Assembly: GCF_009663145.1 (NCBI RefSeq)
Contig: NZ_VKHR01000054.1
Span: 1 to 36,658 of the forward strand
Length of the DNA: 36,658 bases
Source: Shewanella sp. TC10
Lineage (GTDB): Bacteria; Pseudomonadota; Gammaproteobacteria; Enterobacterales; Shewanellaceae
Direction of reading: 5' to 3'
Both the position numbers and the translations under genes were made by a program. Shown piece after piece: positions 9,359-16,794 of this stretch. The notes under the pieces were generated by a model. That model had not been told where the DNA came from. It saw nothing but the letters and a program-made list of their open reading frames with translations, and searched no databases. The number at the start of each line of letters is the position of its first letter. Position 1 is the first letter of the stretch.

Positions 9359-10387
9359 ATGAAAACAATATCGCTCGCTTTTGCTGTTTCAATGACATTA
9401 TTCTCTGGTTTGTCTTTTGCTAATAGTGACAAACCATTTGCTATCGCCATACATGGTGGCGCTGGCACAATCAAACAATCTAGCTTTACCCCTGAACAAG
9501 AAAAAGCTTATCGCGCTAAGTTAAAAGAAGCCGTAGATGCGGGTTATGTGGTGCTTGAAAAAGGCGGTTCTAGTTTAAAAGCGGTGACAACTGCGATTAA
9601 TGTACTGGAAAATTCACCGTATTTTAATGCAGGTATAGGCGCTGTATATACCCATAATGAAGAGCATGAAATGGATGCTTCAATCATGGATGGTAACACC
9701 ATGAATGCGGGCGCCGTTGCCGGTGTAAAGCACATTAAAAACCCAATTGATTTAGCACGACTGGTTATGGATGAGTCAGTTCATGTGATGCTATACGGAC
9801 AAGGCGCTGAAGAGTTTGCCTTGACTCAAGGTGTGCCATTGGTTGCCAATGAAACCTTTAACACTCAAAAGCGTTATGAAGGACTGCAGCGAGCAAAAGC
9901 GAAAATGGCTGAAGCTAAAAGCAGTGCGGATTATCAAGCAGCGCATCAACAATTAGATACAGAGTATAAAGTGGGTACGGTAGGCGCTGTAGCACTTGAT
10001 AAACAAGGTAATATTAGCGCAGGAACCTCTACAGGTGGCATGACTAATAAGCGTTATGGCCGTATTGGTGATGCGCCTGTTATTGGCGCTGGCACCTATG
10101 CTGAAAATGGCGTGTGTGCAGTCTCTGCAACAGGTCATGGTGAGTACTTCATTCGTTATCAAGTCGCAGGCGATATTTGCGCTAAGGTGAAATACCAACA
10201 GAAATCAATCATTCAAGCCGCTGATGAAGTCATTAACCAACGTTTAATTACCGCTGGTGGCACAGGTGGAGTTATTGCTATTGACCATCGCGGTAATATT
10301 GCCACGCCATTCAATACCGAAGGCATGTATCGTGCGACACGTAAAAGTGGGGAACCTGCCCAAGTGATGATTTGGCGAGATAAGTAA
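9359..10387 (+). CDS. iaaA: Secreted isoaspartyl peptidase / type III L-asparaginase
   Basis: Ntn-hydrolase that self-cleaves into alpha and beta chains and removes isoaspartyl residues from peptides, with side activity on asparagine. The 342-residue product begins with a clear signal peptide (MKTISLAFAV to about residue 21, SFA), so it is exported, unlike E. coli IaaA. Family motifs are AIHGGAGT (30-37), NAGIGAVYT and MDASIMDG. The cleavage site is VGTVGAV, with Thr207 as the nucleophile exposed after cleavage. The substrate-binding block is TSTGGMTNKRYGRIGD. The ATG at 9359 is preferred over the TTG at 9350: AAGGA (9344-9348) is 10 nt from the ATG and only 1 nt from the TTG. A terminator follows at 10436. 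Confidence 0.92.
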   Translation: MKTISLAFAVSMTLFSGLSFANSDKPFAIAIHGGAGTIKQSSFTPEQEKAYRAKLKEAVDAGYVVLEKGGSSLKAVTTAINVLENSPYFNAGIGAVYTHNEEHEMDASIMDGNTMNAGAVAGVKHIKNPIDLARLVMDESVHVMLYGQGAEEFALTQGVPLVANETFNTQKRYEGLQRAKAKMAEAKSSADYQAAHQQLDTEYKVGTVGAVALDKQGNISAGTSTGGMTNKRYGRIGDAPVIGAGTYAENGVCAVSATGHGEYFIRYQVAGDICAKVKYQQKSIIQAADEVINQRLITAGGTGGVIAIDHRGNIATPFNTEGMYRATRKSGEPAQVMIWRDK

Positions 10388-10435
10388 CTCTTGTTGGAGC
10401 TAGCCACGAAATCAGCTAGCACTTGCGAAAATGTT

Positions 10436-10462
10436 AAAGCATCAGTTATCTGATGCTTTTTT
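10436..10462 (+). terminator. Terminator after the isoaspartyl peptidase gene
   Basis: Stem AAAGCATCAG (10436-10445) and CTGATGCTTT (10450-10459), TTAT loop, followed by a T run. It lies 49 bp after the stop codon. Confidence 0.88.
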
Positions 10463-10645
10463 ATTGTTCATAAATCATTGTCGGGGCAATGAGGCAAGTG
10501 ATTAGATAAGAGTGAATAAAGCGAATATCACAATCTGTTAATTCAATCATCGCTTTATTAGGATTTTGACTACACTGAATAAGAAGACCAAAAATAATAC
10601 TAGGGTCATGTTGTTAGCGCAGATGAAGTTCTTAAGGGGTAAATT

Positions 10646-11062
10646 ATGGATTCAATAAAAATTTCTGAATATATGGACCGTCAACCAGTGCTATTAAAAG
10701 CCAATATGTCATTGGCAACAGCGGTTGAGCATCTATTAACCAAGAATAAGGCTGGGGCAGCAGTGGTTGATAATGACGGTTCCTTGGTGGGTTTTTTGTC
10801 TCAGCAAGATTGTTTGTCAGTTATGCTTAAAAGTAGCTATCACTGTGATATGACTGAAACCGTCAAAGATTGCATGAAAACTGATGTACTGACAGCAACA
10901 CCCGATGGCAGTATTTTACAGTTAGCTGAACAAATGCTTGGGGCAAAACCGAAAATTTATCCTGTGGTAGAAGGGAATAAAGTTATCGGCACGATTAATC
11001 GAACCGATGTGCTAAAAGCAATGAATATCTATATGCAGCAGTGTTATTTAACCCCAGCTTAA
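10646..11062 (+). CDS. Two-CBS-domain protein
   Basis: Stand-alone CBS-pair protein of 138 residues. Such Bateman modules bind adenine nucleotides and usually tune other enzymes, but the partner cannot be read from the sequence. The first CBS motif covers about 9-58 (YMDRQPVLLKANMSLATAVEHLL, then VVDNDGSLVGFLSQQDCL). The second covers about 73-128 (CMKTDVLTATPDGSILQLAEQML, then YPVVEGNKVIGTINRTDVL). There is no signal peptide or membrane segment, so it is cytoplasmic. The ATG at 10646 follows AAGGGG at 10633-10638. It is transcribed alone between the asparaginase terminator and hrpA, and similar small CBS proteins are common in marine gammaproteobacteria. Confidence 0.85.
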   Translation: MDSIKISEYMDRQPVLLKANMSLATAVEHLLTKNKAGAAVVDNDGSLVGFLSQQDCLSVMLKSSYHCDMTETVKDCMKTDVLTATPDGSILQLAEQMLGAKPKIYPVVEGNKVIGTINRTDVLKAMNIYMQQCYLTPA

Positions 11063-11178
11063 GTTTTATGGCTTCAAGATAAGCTTAAGTTTACGCCTTT
11101 GTTTACTTCAAACTAATACCATTCAGTCTAGTTCCTTGCTAGGATCGCAGTTTTTGAAATACTTGCTAGGAATTAGAT

Positions 11179-14100
11179 TTGAATTCGGACCAACACCCGC
11201 TCTCTAAAGCATACCTAAACTCTTGTTATCAAACCGATGCGGCTAGAATCCGTCGTCGTTTGTATCAATTAAATAAAGAGCCTCAGTCTGAAAAGAAAGA
11301 TCAAAACTTAGCCAAGTTAACCGAACAAGCCACCAAGGCTTATGAGAAGGCGCAGCTAAGGCTGAAAAACCGCCCTCAAGTCACTTATCCAGATGCCTTA
11401 CCAGTATCGCAAAAACGTGATGATATCGCTGAGGCTATTGCTAATAATCAAGTGGTTATCGTGGCTGGTGAAACCGGCTCGGGTAAAACCACTCAATTAC
11501 CAAAGATTTGTTTAGAGTTAGGCTTAGGCACCCGTGGCTTAATTGGACACACTCAGCCTAGGCGTCTTGCTGCCCGCAGCGTCGCTAATCGCGTTGCAGA
11601 AGAAATCAATAGCCCGTTAGGCGAGGTGGTTGGTTTTAAGGTGCGTTTTGCTGATTCTATCAGTCAAGATAGCTACGTTAAGTTAATGACTGACGGTATT
11701 TTGCTGGCCGAGTTGACCTCAGATAAATTCTTAAATCAGTATGACGCTATCATCATTGATGAAGCCCATGAGCGTAGCCTAAACATTGATTTTATTTTAG
11801 GTTACCTTAAGCAAGTGCTTAAGAAGCGCCCTGATTTAAAAGTCATCATTACCTCTGCAACTATTGATGTTGATCGATTTTCAAAACACTTTAATAATGC
11901 GCCTGTAATTGAAGTCTCCGGCCGTACTTTCCCTGTCGAAACTCGCTACCGTCCATTGGTACGCGACACAGATGCTGACTTAGATGTTAGCGACGGTATT
12001 TTTTCTGCGGTTGATGAGCTCATTGCAGAAGGTCCCGGCGATATTTTGATTTTCATGAACGGTGAGCGAGAAATTCGTGATACCGCTGAAATGTTACGTA
12101 AACAAAAATATCGTGATACTGAAATTTTGCCTTTGTATGCGCGTCTATCCTATGGCGAGCAGTCAAAAGTGTTTAAAAGCCATATCGGCCGCAGAATCGT
12201 GCTGGCAACTAACGTTGCTGAAACATCATTGACGGTACCTGGCATTCGTTATGTTATTGACCCTGGTACTGCGCGTATTAGCCGCTATAGTTATCGTACT
12301 AAAGTGCAGCGTTTACCGATTGAGCCAATTTCACAAGCCAGTGCGAACCAGCGTCAAGGTCGTTGTGGTCGTGTTGGTCCTGGTATCTGTATTCGCCTAT
12401 ATGATGAAACAGATTTTATTCAGCGTCCTGAGTTTACCGATCCTGAAATCCTTCGTACTAACTTAGCCTCTGTTATTTTGCAGATGTTAGCGATTGGTTT
12501 GGGCGACATTGCGGGTTTCCCGTTTATTCAGCCGCCAGAGCAAAAACATATTCGCGATGGTTTCCTATTGCTTGAAGAGTTACAAGCGGTCAAACAGAAA
12601 CGTAAAGAGTTAGTCCTCACAAATTTAGGCCGTAACTTAGCCAAAATTCCGTTAGATCCACGCCTAGCTCGAATGGTGCTTGAAGCAAAAGATATGAGCT
12701 GTTTACATGAGGTGATGGTGATTGCCTCTGGTTTATCTATTCAAGATCCTCGTGAACGACCGATTGAAAAGAAACAAGCTGCTGATGAATGCCATCGCCG
12801 TTATGCCGATAAAGATTCGGACTTTGTCAGTTGGGTTAATCTTTGGAATTATTTAAAAGATCAGAAAAGCGAGCTGTCAGCTAGCCAATTCAGAAAGCAA
12901 TGTCGTGATGAGTATTTAGCTTATTTGCGGGTGCGTGAATGGCAAGATTTATATACTCAAATTAAGCAAGCTGTACACGACTTAAAATGGCGTTTAAATG
13001 ATACCGCAGCAAGCTATGACAATTTACATAAAGCCTTGTTATCAGGTCTGTTAAGCCATATTGGTTTTAAAGATGCAAATAACGAGTACTTAGGTGCACG
13101 TAACCGTAAATTCTTTGTGTTTCCTGGCTCGCCATTGGCGAAGAAAGGGCCTAAATGGATTATGGCGGCGGAGCTAACTGAAACTTCACGCTTGTTTGCC
13201 CGTTGCTGCGCCAAAATTCAACCTGAGTGGTTAGAACCATTAGCGGCGCATTTGATTAAAAAGAATCATCTAGAACCGCACTTTGAAGCCAAGCCTGCCA
13301 GTGTTATCGCGTTTGAAAACCAAGTGCTGTATGGATTAACTGTGGTGAATCGCCGTCGTGTGCAATACGGGCCAATTGATCCGGTTGAATCACGTGAAAT
13401 TTTTATTCGCAGTGCATTGGCTGAAGGCCAGTTACAGACTAAAGAACCTTTCTTTATTAAAAACCAGCAACTGTTGAATGATATTGAAACGCTAGAGCAT
13501 AAGTCACGTCGCCGCGATATTTTGGTGGATGAACAAGTCTTAGTCGATTTTTACGAGCCGATAGTGCCGCAAGGTATTTATAACGCGCCACTGTTTTTTA
13601 AATGGTGGAAAGAAGCGCGTAAACAGCAGCCTGAGTTATTGGACTTCAATCAAGAGCTGTTAATGCAGCGCAGTGCTGATCATATCTCAGCACTAGATTT
13701 CCCGGAAGTGTGGCATAAGGCTAATTTAGGGCTGAAAGTGAGTTATCACTTTGAACCAGCTGCACAAGATGACGGTGTATCAATTCACATTCCTGTGGCT
13801 TTGATTAACCAAATCGACACTGATGATTTTGATTGGTTAGTGCCAGGGCTAAGAGAAGAAAAGGTCGTTGCGCTAATTAAGTCATTACCGAAAAACTTAC
13901 GCCGTAATTTTGTACCAGCCCCTGATTACGCCCGCGCTTGTGTGCAAGCGATGGAGCCGTTTTCAATGCCGCTGCTTGATGCAATGTGTAAGCAGTTACT
14001 TCGTATGACAGGTACTCGTATCAGTGGTGATGATTTCGATTTAACTCAGTTAAGCGCTCACTTAGCAATTAACTTTAAAATCGAAGATGATAAACATCGT

Positions 14101-15054
14101 CTTGTAGATCAAGGGCGTGATTTAGATACTCTTAAAGATAAATTACAAGGCGTTGTGGCAAAAGCAATTCGTAACGTGGCGGAAGATGGTATTGAGAAAA
14201 AGCAAATCACCACTTGGTCATTTGGTGATTTACCTAAGCAATATCAAAAGCGCAAAGGCAACTACGAAGTTAAAGCCTATCCAGCATTAATTGATGAGAA
14301 GGACCAAGTATCGATTAAGTTGTTTGATGATGAATTTGAAGCTGAGCGTCAACATCGTATTGGTTTACGTCGATTATTACTGATTAATATTCCGTCTCCG
14401 GTGAAACACTTACAAAAGGCGTTACCGAATAAAGCTAAGCTTGCGATGTATTTCAATCCATTTGGGCAAGTTCAACTCTTAATTGATGACATTATTTCGG
14501 CTTCTGTTCAGCAATTGTTGGATGAGAAAAAGTTAGATGTCCGTAATGAAGCGCAATTTGAGCAAGCTAAAGATTGGGTAAGACAGGAACTGAATACTTA
14601 CGCTGAACAAATTTCGTTGCAAGTAGAGCAAGTGTTGACGATTTACCAACGTATTAAAAAGCGTTTAAAAGGTAAAATTAGTTTAGATATTGCTTTTGCA
14701 ATGAGTGATATTAATAACCAACTCGATAAACTGGTGTTTAAAGGTTTTGTTGAGCATTGTGGCTGGAGTCGATTAGCTGATGTGGGTCGTTATTTAAAAG
14801 CCATCGAAAACCGCTTAGATAAATTACCTGTTGATCCAACCCGCGACAGATTGCATATGCAAAGCATTGCGAAAGTGAGCGACTTACTCGCATCTCAACT
14901 CGCTAAGGTGCCTAAAATGCAACCTGTACCTGAGTCTCTAGTTGAAGCTCGCTGGATGATAGAAGAGTATCGCGTATCTTGTTTTGCTCAAGTGTTAGGT
15001 ACGGCATATCCCATCTCTGAAAAAAGAATTGTGATGCACATAAATCAAGTTTAA
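11179..15054 (+). CDS. hrpA: ATP-dependent RNA helicase HrpA (DEAH box)
   Basis: Large 3'-5' RNA helicase. The E. coli homologue acts in mRNA processing and rescue of stalled or collided ribosomes. At 1291 residues it is the expected size. Walker A is AGETGSGKTTQ (about 96-106), the DEAH box is Asp194-His197 in IIIDEAHERS, motif III is SAT in ITSATIDVDRF, and motif VI is QRQGRCGRVGPG. The HA2/OB-fold region and the long HrpA-specific DUF3418 C-terminal region follow. The predicted start is TTG at 11179, with AGGA at 11168-11171 seven bases before it; there is no competing ATG at the conserved N-terminus. The ribosome-binding site is part of a 10-bp direct repeat (see findings). It is monocistronic, with a terminator at 15087. 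Confidence 0.95.
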   Translation: MNSDQHPLSKAYLNSCYQTDAARIRRRLYQLNKEPQSEKKDQNLAKLTEQATKAYEKAQLRLKNRPQVTYPDALPVSQKRDDIAEAIANNQVVIVAGETGSGKTTQLPKICLELGLGTRGLIGHTQPRRLAARSVANRVAEEINSPLGEVVGFKVRFADSISQDSYVKLMTDGILLAELTSDKFLNQYDAIIIDEAHERSLNIDFILGYLKQVLKKRPDLKVIITSATIDVDRFSKHFNNAPVIEVSGRTFPVETRYRPLVRDTDADLDVSDGIFSAVDELIAEGPGDILIFMNGEREIRDTAEMLRKQKYRDTEILPLYARLSYGEQSKVFKSHIGRRIVLATNVAETSLTVPGIRYVIDPGTARISRYSYRTKVQRLPIEPISQASANQRQGRCGRVGPGICIRLYDETDFIQRPEFTDPEILRTNLASVILQMLAIGLGDIAGFPFIQPPEQKHIRDGFLLLEELQAVKQKRKELVLTNLGRNLAKIPLDPRLARMVLEAKDMSCLHEVMVIASGLSIQDPRERPIEKKQAADECHRRYADKDSDFVSWVNLWNYLKDQKSELSASQFRKQCRDEYLAYLRVREWQDLYTQIKQAVHDLKWRLNDTAASYDNLHKALLSGLLSHIGFKDANNEYLGARNRKFFVFPGSPLAKKGPKWIMAAELTETSRLFARCCAKIQPEWLEPLAAHLIKKNHLEPHFEAKPASVIAFENQVLYGLTVVNRRRVQYGPIDPVESREIFIRSALAEGQLQTKEPFFIKNQQLLNDIETLEHKSRRRDILVDEQVLVDFYEPIVPQGIYNAPLFFKWWKEARKQQPELLDFNQELLMQRSADHISALDFPEVWHKANLGLKVSYHFEPAAQDDGVSIHIPVALINQIDTDDFDWLVPGLREEKVVALIKSLPKNLRRNFVPAPDYARACVQAMEPFSMPLLDAMCKQLLRMTGTRISGDDFDLTQLSAHLAINFKIEDDKHRLVDQGRDLDTLKDKLQGVVAKAIRNVAEDGIEKKQITTWSFGDLPKQYQKRKGNYEVKAYPALIDEKDQVSIKLFDDEFEAERQHRIGLRRLLLINIPSPVKHLQKALPNKAKLAMYFNPFGQVQLLIDDIISASVQQLLDEKKLDVRNEAQFEQAKDWVRQELNTYAEQISLQVEQVLTIYQRIKKRLKGKISLDIAFAMSDINNQLDKLVFKGFVEHCGWSRLADVGRYLKAIENRLDKLPVDPTRDRLHMQSIAKVSDLLASQLAKVPKMQPVPESLVEARWMIEEYRVSCFAQVLGTAYPISEKRIVMHINQV

Positions 15055-15086
15055 CCAGTCAGTGATTTATCACCTAAATGACAATT

Positions 15087-15124
15087 AAGCGAGTAATAGT
15101 CTGGACGATATTATTCGCTTTTTA
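15087..15124 (+). terminator. Terminator of hrpA
   Basis: Arms AAGCGAGTAATA (15087-15098) and TATTATTCGCTT (15109-15120) pair with one G-U and a 10-nt loop, followed by TTTTATTA. It starts 33 bp after the hrpA stop. Confidence 0.8.
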
Positions 15125-15449
15125 TTATCTGAAACAAAAAGACCTGTTGTTAGTAGATTGTGTGGTGAGATGGTTGAATGTGACATAAATATGCTGTTTT
15201 CGTGATCCTTTTTGTAAGACTTACAGTTTTACCCTGCTAAAAAGCACTATAAAACGAGTTATTTACAAAAATCACATACATTTCTGAAAGTTTTTTGTAA
15301 TTATTGGTGGGATTGAAACTATATGCTTGGTATAATCAAAACCAAGAAGTAATGATGGCTACTGCTTCTCTGTAAAGGAAAATGTCACCCCCTATATAAT
15401 AGACATTCCTTACCCCCTACAAAACGACCTTAGGTTGATAGGAGTTACT
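15125..15449 (+). promoter_or_regulatory. Leader and promoter region of the 26-codon gene
   Basis: Non-coding stretch between the hrpA terminator and the small ORF. It contains two candidate promoters. The first is an extended -10, TGGTATAAT (TATAAT at 15329-15334), with no clear -35. The second is TGTAAA (15371-15376), 18 bp, TATAAT (15395-15400). Over the second lies an imperfect inverted repeat, AAGGAAAATGTC (15375-15386) and GACATTCCTT (15402-15411). Each arm is followed directly by ACCCCCTA (15387-15394 and 15412-15419). This looks like a regulator site or an RNA structure in the longer transcript. Confidence 0.5.
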
Positions 15450-15530
15450 ATGGAAGTTCATGAATACGAAAATGCTTATTATCAAGTAAAAGATGACGTT
15501 CTAGAGTCACTACCTACTGAAGAAGAATAA
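15450..15530 (+). CDS. Putative 26-residue acidic small protein
   Basis: Short ORF running from ATG at 15450 to TAA at 15528-15530. The peptide begins MEVHEYENAY and ends SLPTEEE. It has nine acidic residues and one Lys, so is strongly negative, with no membrane segment, signal or Cys. Support for translation is contextual: a good ribosome-binding site, AGGAG at 15440-15444, five bases from the ATG; candidate promoters upstream; and a perfect rho-independent terminator 33 bp downstream. That makes a complete, self-standing transcription unit. I do not recognise the family and assign no function. It could be a small regulatory protein or a modified-peptide precursor, though no maturation genes lie nearby. 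Alternatively, the unit may be mainly an sRNA with a short ORF. Confidence 0.5.
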   Translation: MEVHEYENAYYQVKDDVLESLPTEEE

Positions 15531-15562
15531 GTAGATTGAACTAATACTATTAGCTCTTTCTC

Positions 15563-15602
15563 AAGCATAAAAAAAGCAGCCTTAGCTGCTTTTTTTATGC
15601 TT
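15563..15602. terminator. Strong bidirectional terminator after the small ORF
   Basis: Perfect stem from AAGCAT at 15563 to ATGCTT at 15602, with core GCAGC/GCTGC flanked by seven A and seven T, and a CTTA loop (15581-15584). The A/T runs make it able to act on both strands. It separates the small ORF from the convergent lipoprotein gene. Confidence 0.9.
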
Positions 15603-15750
15603 CAAATTTGGTGGTTATTCACAGTGATTAGTCTGAGGTGTGATTGTTGAACGCATCGTGAGACAAGGGCTACATGAGTAGATACTTCAATAAAAATCAC
15701 ATCTTAACGCTTTTTGCCGTCACAAATCGCGATGTTCAAGCGAGCTGATG

Positions 15751-16200
15751 CTATAAATCAATTCGACCTTTCTCTGTTAACACTTCAACAATCGTCCAAC
15801 GTTTACCATTTTTGACGAGTTTAATCGTGCGATCGTCCACCCAAGGGCTACCGCCTCGTAATCCTTCAACCTTGACCTTTACATCAACTTCATCGGTAAA
15901 CTTACGAAAGAAATCAATATCGATATCATCAATACTCATTTCAACGTCAGTCATAGAAAGGCCCAATACATGGCGTTGTACAGCTGATGCAATATGGTAA
16001 TGGGACATAATATCCTGCAGTTCAGGACTTACGAACACCTTGGCTTTCTCTACATCTCGATCGACATAAATGGCAGTAAAGAAGCCTATGGAAACTTGTT
16101 CAGGGCTTAATGCTTTTTCTAGGCGTCCCTGCTGACTTTCTTCTGCTGGACTGCAAGCTGTCATAATTAACACACTAAAGATGGCAAAAATTTTATGCAT
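15751..16200 (-). CDS. Small lipoprotein, NTF2-like/DUF4878-type fold likely
   Basis: A 149-residue protein with a lipoprotein signal: MHKIFAIFSVLIMTAC, lipidated Cys16. The mature part begins with a short linker. It then shows a pattern like small NTF2-like secreted domains: a helix (SPEQVSIGFFTAIYVDRDVE), a SPELQDIM segment, and three beta strands ending in VKNGKRWTIVEVL. In that fold the last strands carry a Lys/Arg-Trp motif like the KRW seen here. The role is not known. It is transcribed alone on the minus strand and converges with the small-ORF unit; its promoter must lie in the 594-bp gap to pta. The fold suggestion is by eye only. Confidence 0.65.
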   Translation of the reverse strand: MHKIFAIFSVLIMTACSPAEESQQGRLEKALSPEQVSIGFFTAIYVDRDVEKAKVFVSPELQDIMSHYHIASAVQRHVLGLSMTDVEMSIDDIDIDFFRKFTDEVDVKVKVEGLRGGSPWVDDRTIKLVKNGKRWTIVEVLTEKGRIDL

Positions 16201-16381
16201 AATAGTTAGATTTTTTATGGTGATAAGTCAGTATCTCTATTTCATTGCATAGACACAAGTTTCGAAGAGTTATTTGCAGTTTTTGTATAAAGATCTTGAC
16301 TGTAAATGGGACTCGTGGCATATCTTAATATATAGTCTAAAATTAGTGTTATTAACTATTCCGAGCTTGCTTCTAGAGTTT

Positions 16382-16420
16382 GGTGGATAACTTTGGGTTA
16401 TCCACAAAATCTGTGGACAA
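16382..16420. promoter_or_regulatory. Cluster of three DnaA-box-like sequences
   Basis: One perfect box, TTATCCACA, lies at 16398-16406. GGTGGATAA at 16382-16390 and TGTGGACAA at 16412-16420 are boxes on the other strand with one mismatch each. The outer two extend into a shared 13-mer (GTGGATAACTTTG and GTGGACAACTTTG, 30 bp apart). Three boxes within 39 bp are unlikely by chance and suggest a DnaA-binding site. Confidence 0.6.
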
Positions 16421-16727
16421 CTTTGTTGAATACTATTAGCCTTGTCTATAAGTTAATGATAATTAATGTTTTATAGTGCTGGTTAAAAAGTGACACCCCT
16501 TATTTGTCTTGTGTAAATTTCTATTTTTATCTCAATATTTATGCTTTTTTCTTGTGTATATCCCTTGCAATTCACTCAAAACTACTTTCTTAAAATCCAT
16601 TATTAATACAGTTTAATAAGGTGATCTTAGTCTCAGCTTATAAGAATGACTTTTTGTCGAATGACTCCAACCAGATATGCAGCTATATAAAGAATTTATA
16701 TTGAGTTAAGCCAACAGATAAACATAA

Positions 16728-16763
16728 AAAAAGCACTTTCGCATACCAGCGAAAGTGCTTTTT
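16728..16763 (-). terminator. Terminator of the ackA-pta operon
   Basis: Perfect 15-bp stem, arms AAAAAGCACTTTCGC (16728-16742) and GCGAAAGTGCTTTTT (16749-16763), ATACCA loop. It lies just past the pta stop; the minus-strand RNA ends in a U run. Confidence 0.92.
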
Positions 16764-16794
16764 AATTTCCCAAAGTTTAGGAAAGAAAGCTTAA

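Larger units (their letters stand above)
16201..16794. other. 594-bp intergenic region upstream of the lipoprotein gene
   Basis: AT-rich gap with no convincing ORF. It must contain the lipoprotein promoter, holds the DnaA-box cluster at 16382-16420, and ends with the pta terminator at 16728-16763. A promoter-like pair on the plus strand, TTGACT near 16297 followed by A/T-rich hexamers about 17-19 bp on, points into the gap with no gene after it. This leaves room for an unannotated RNA. Confidence 0.5.

Noticed and set aside
15674..15748. 24-codon ORF downstream of the small-ORF terminator
   Set aside because: It has an AAGGG nearby but no promoter or terminator and nothing notable in the peptide; chance ORF in the gap before the lipoprotein gene.
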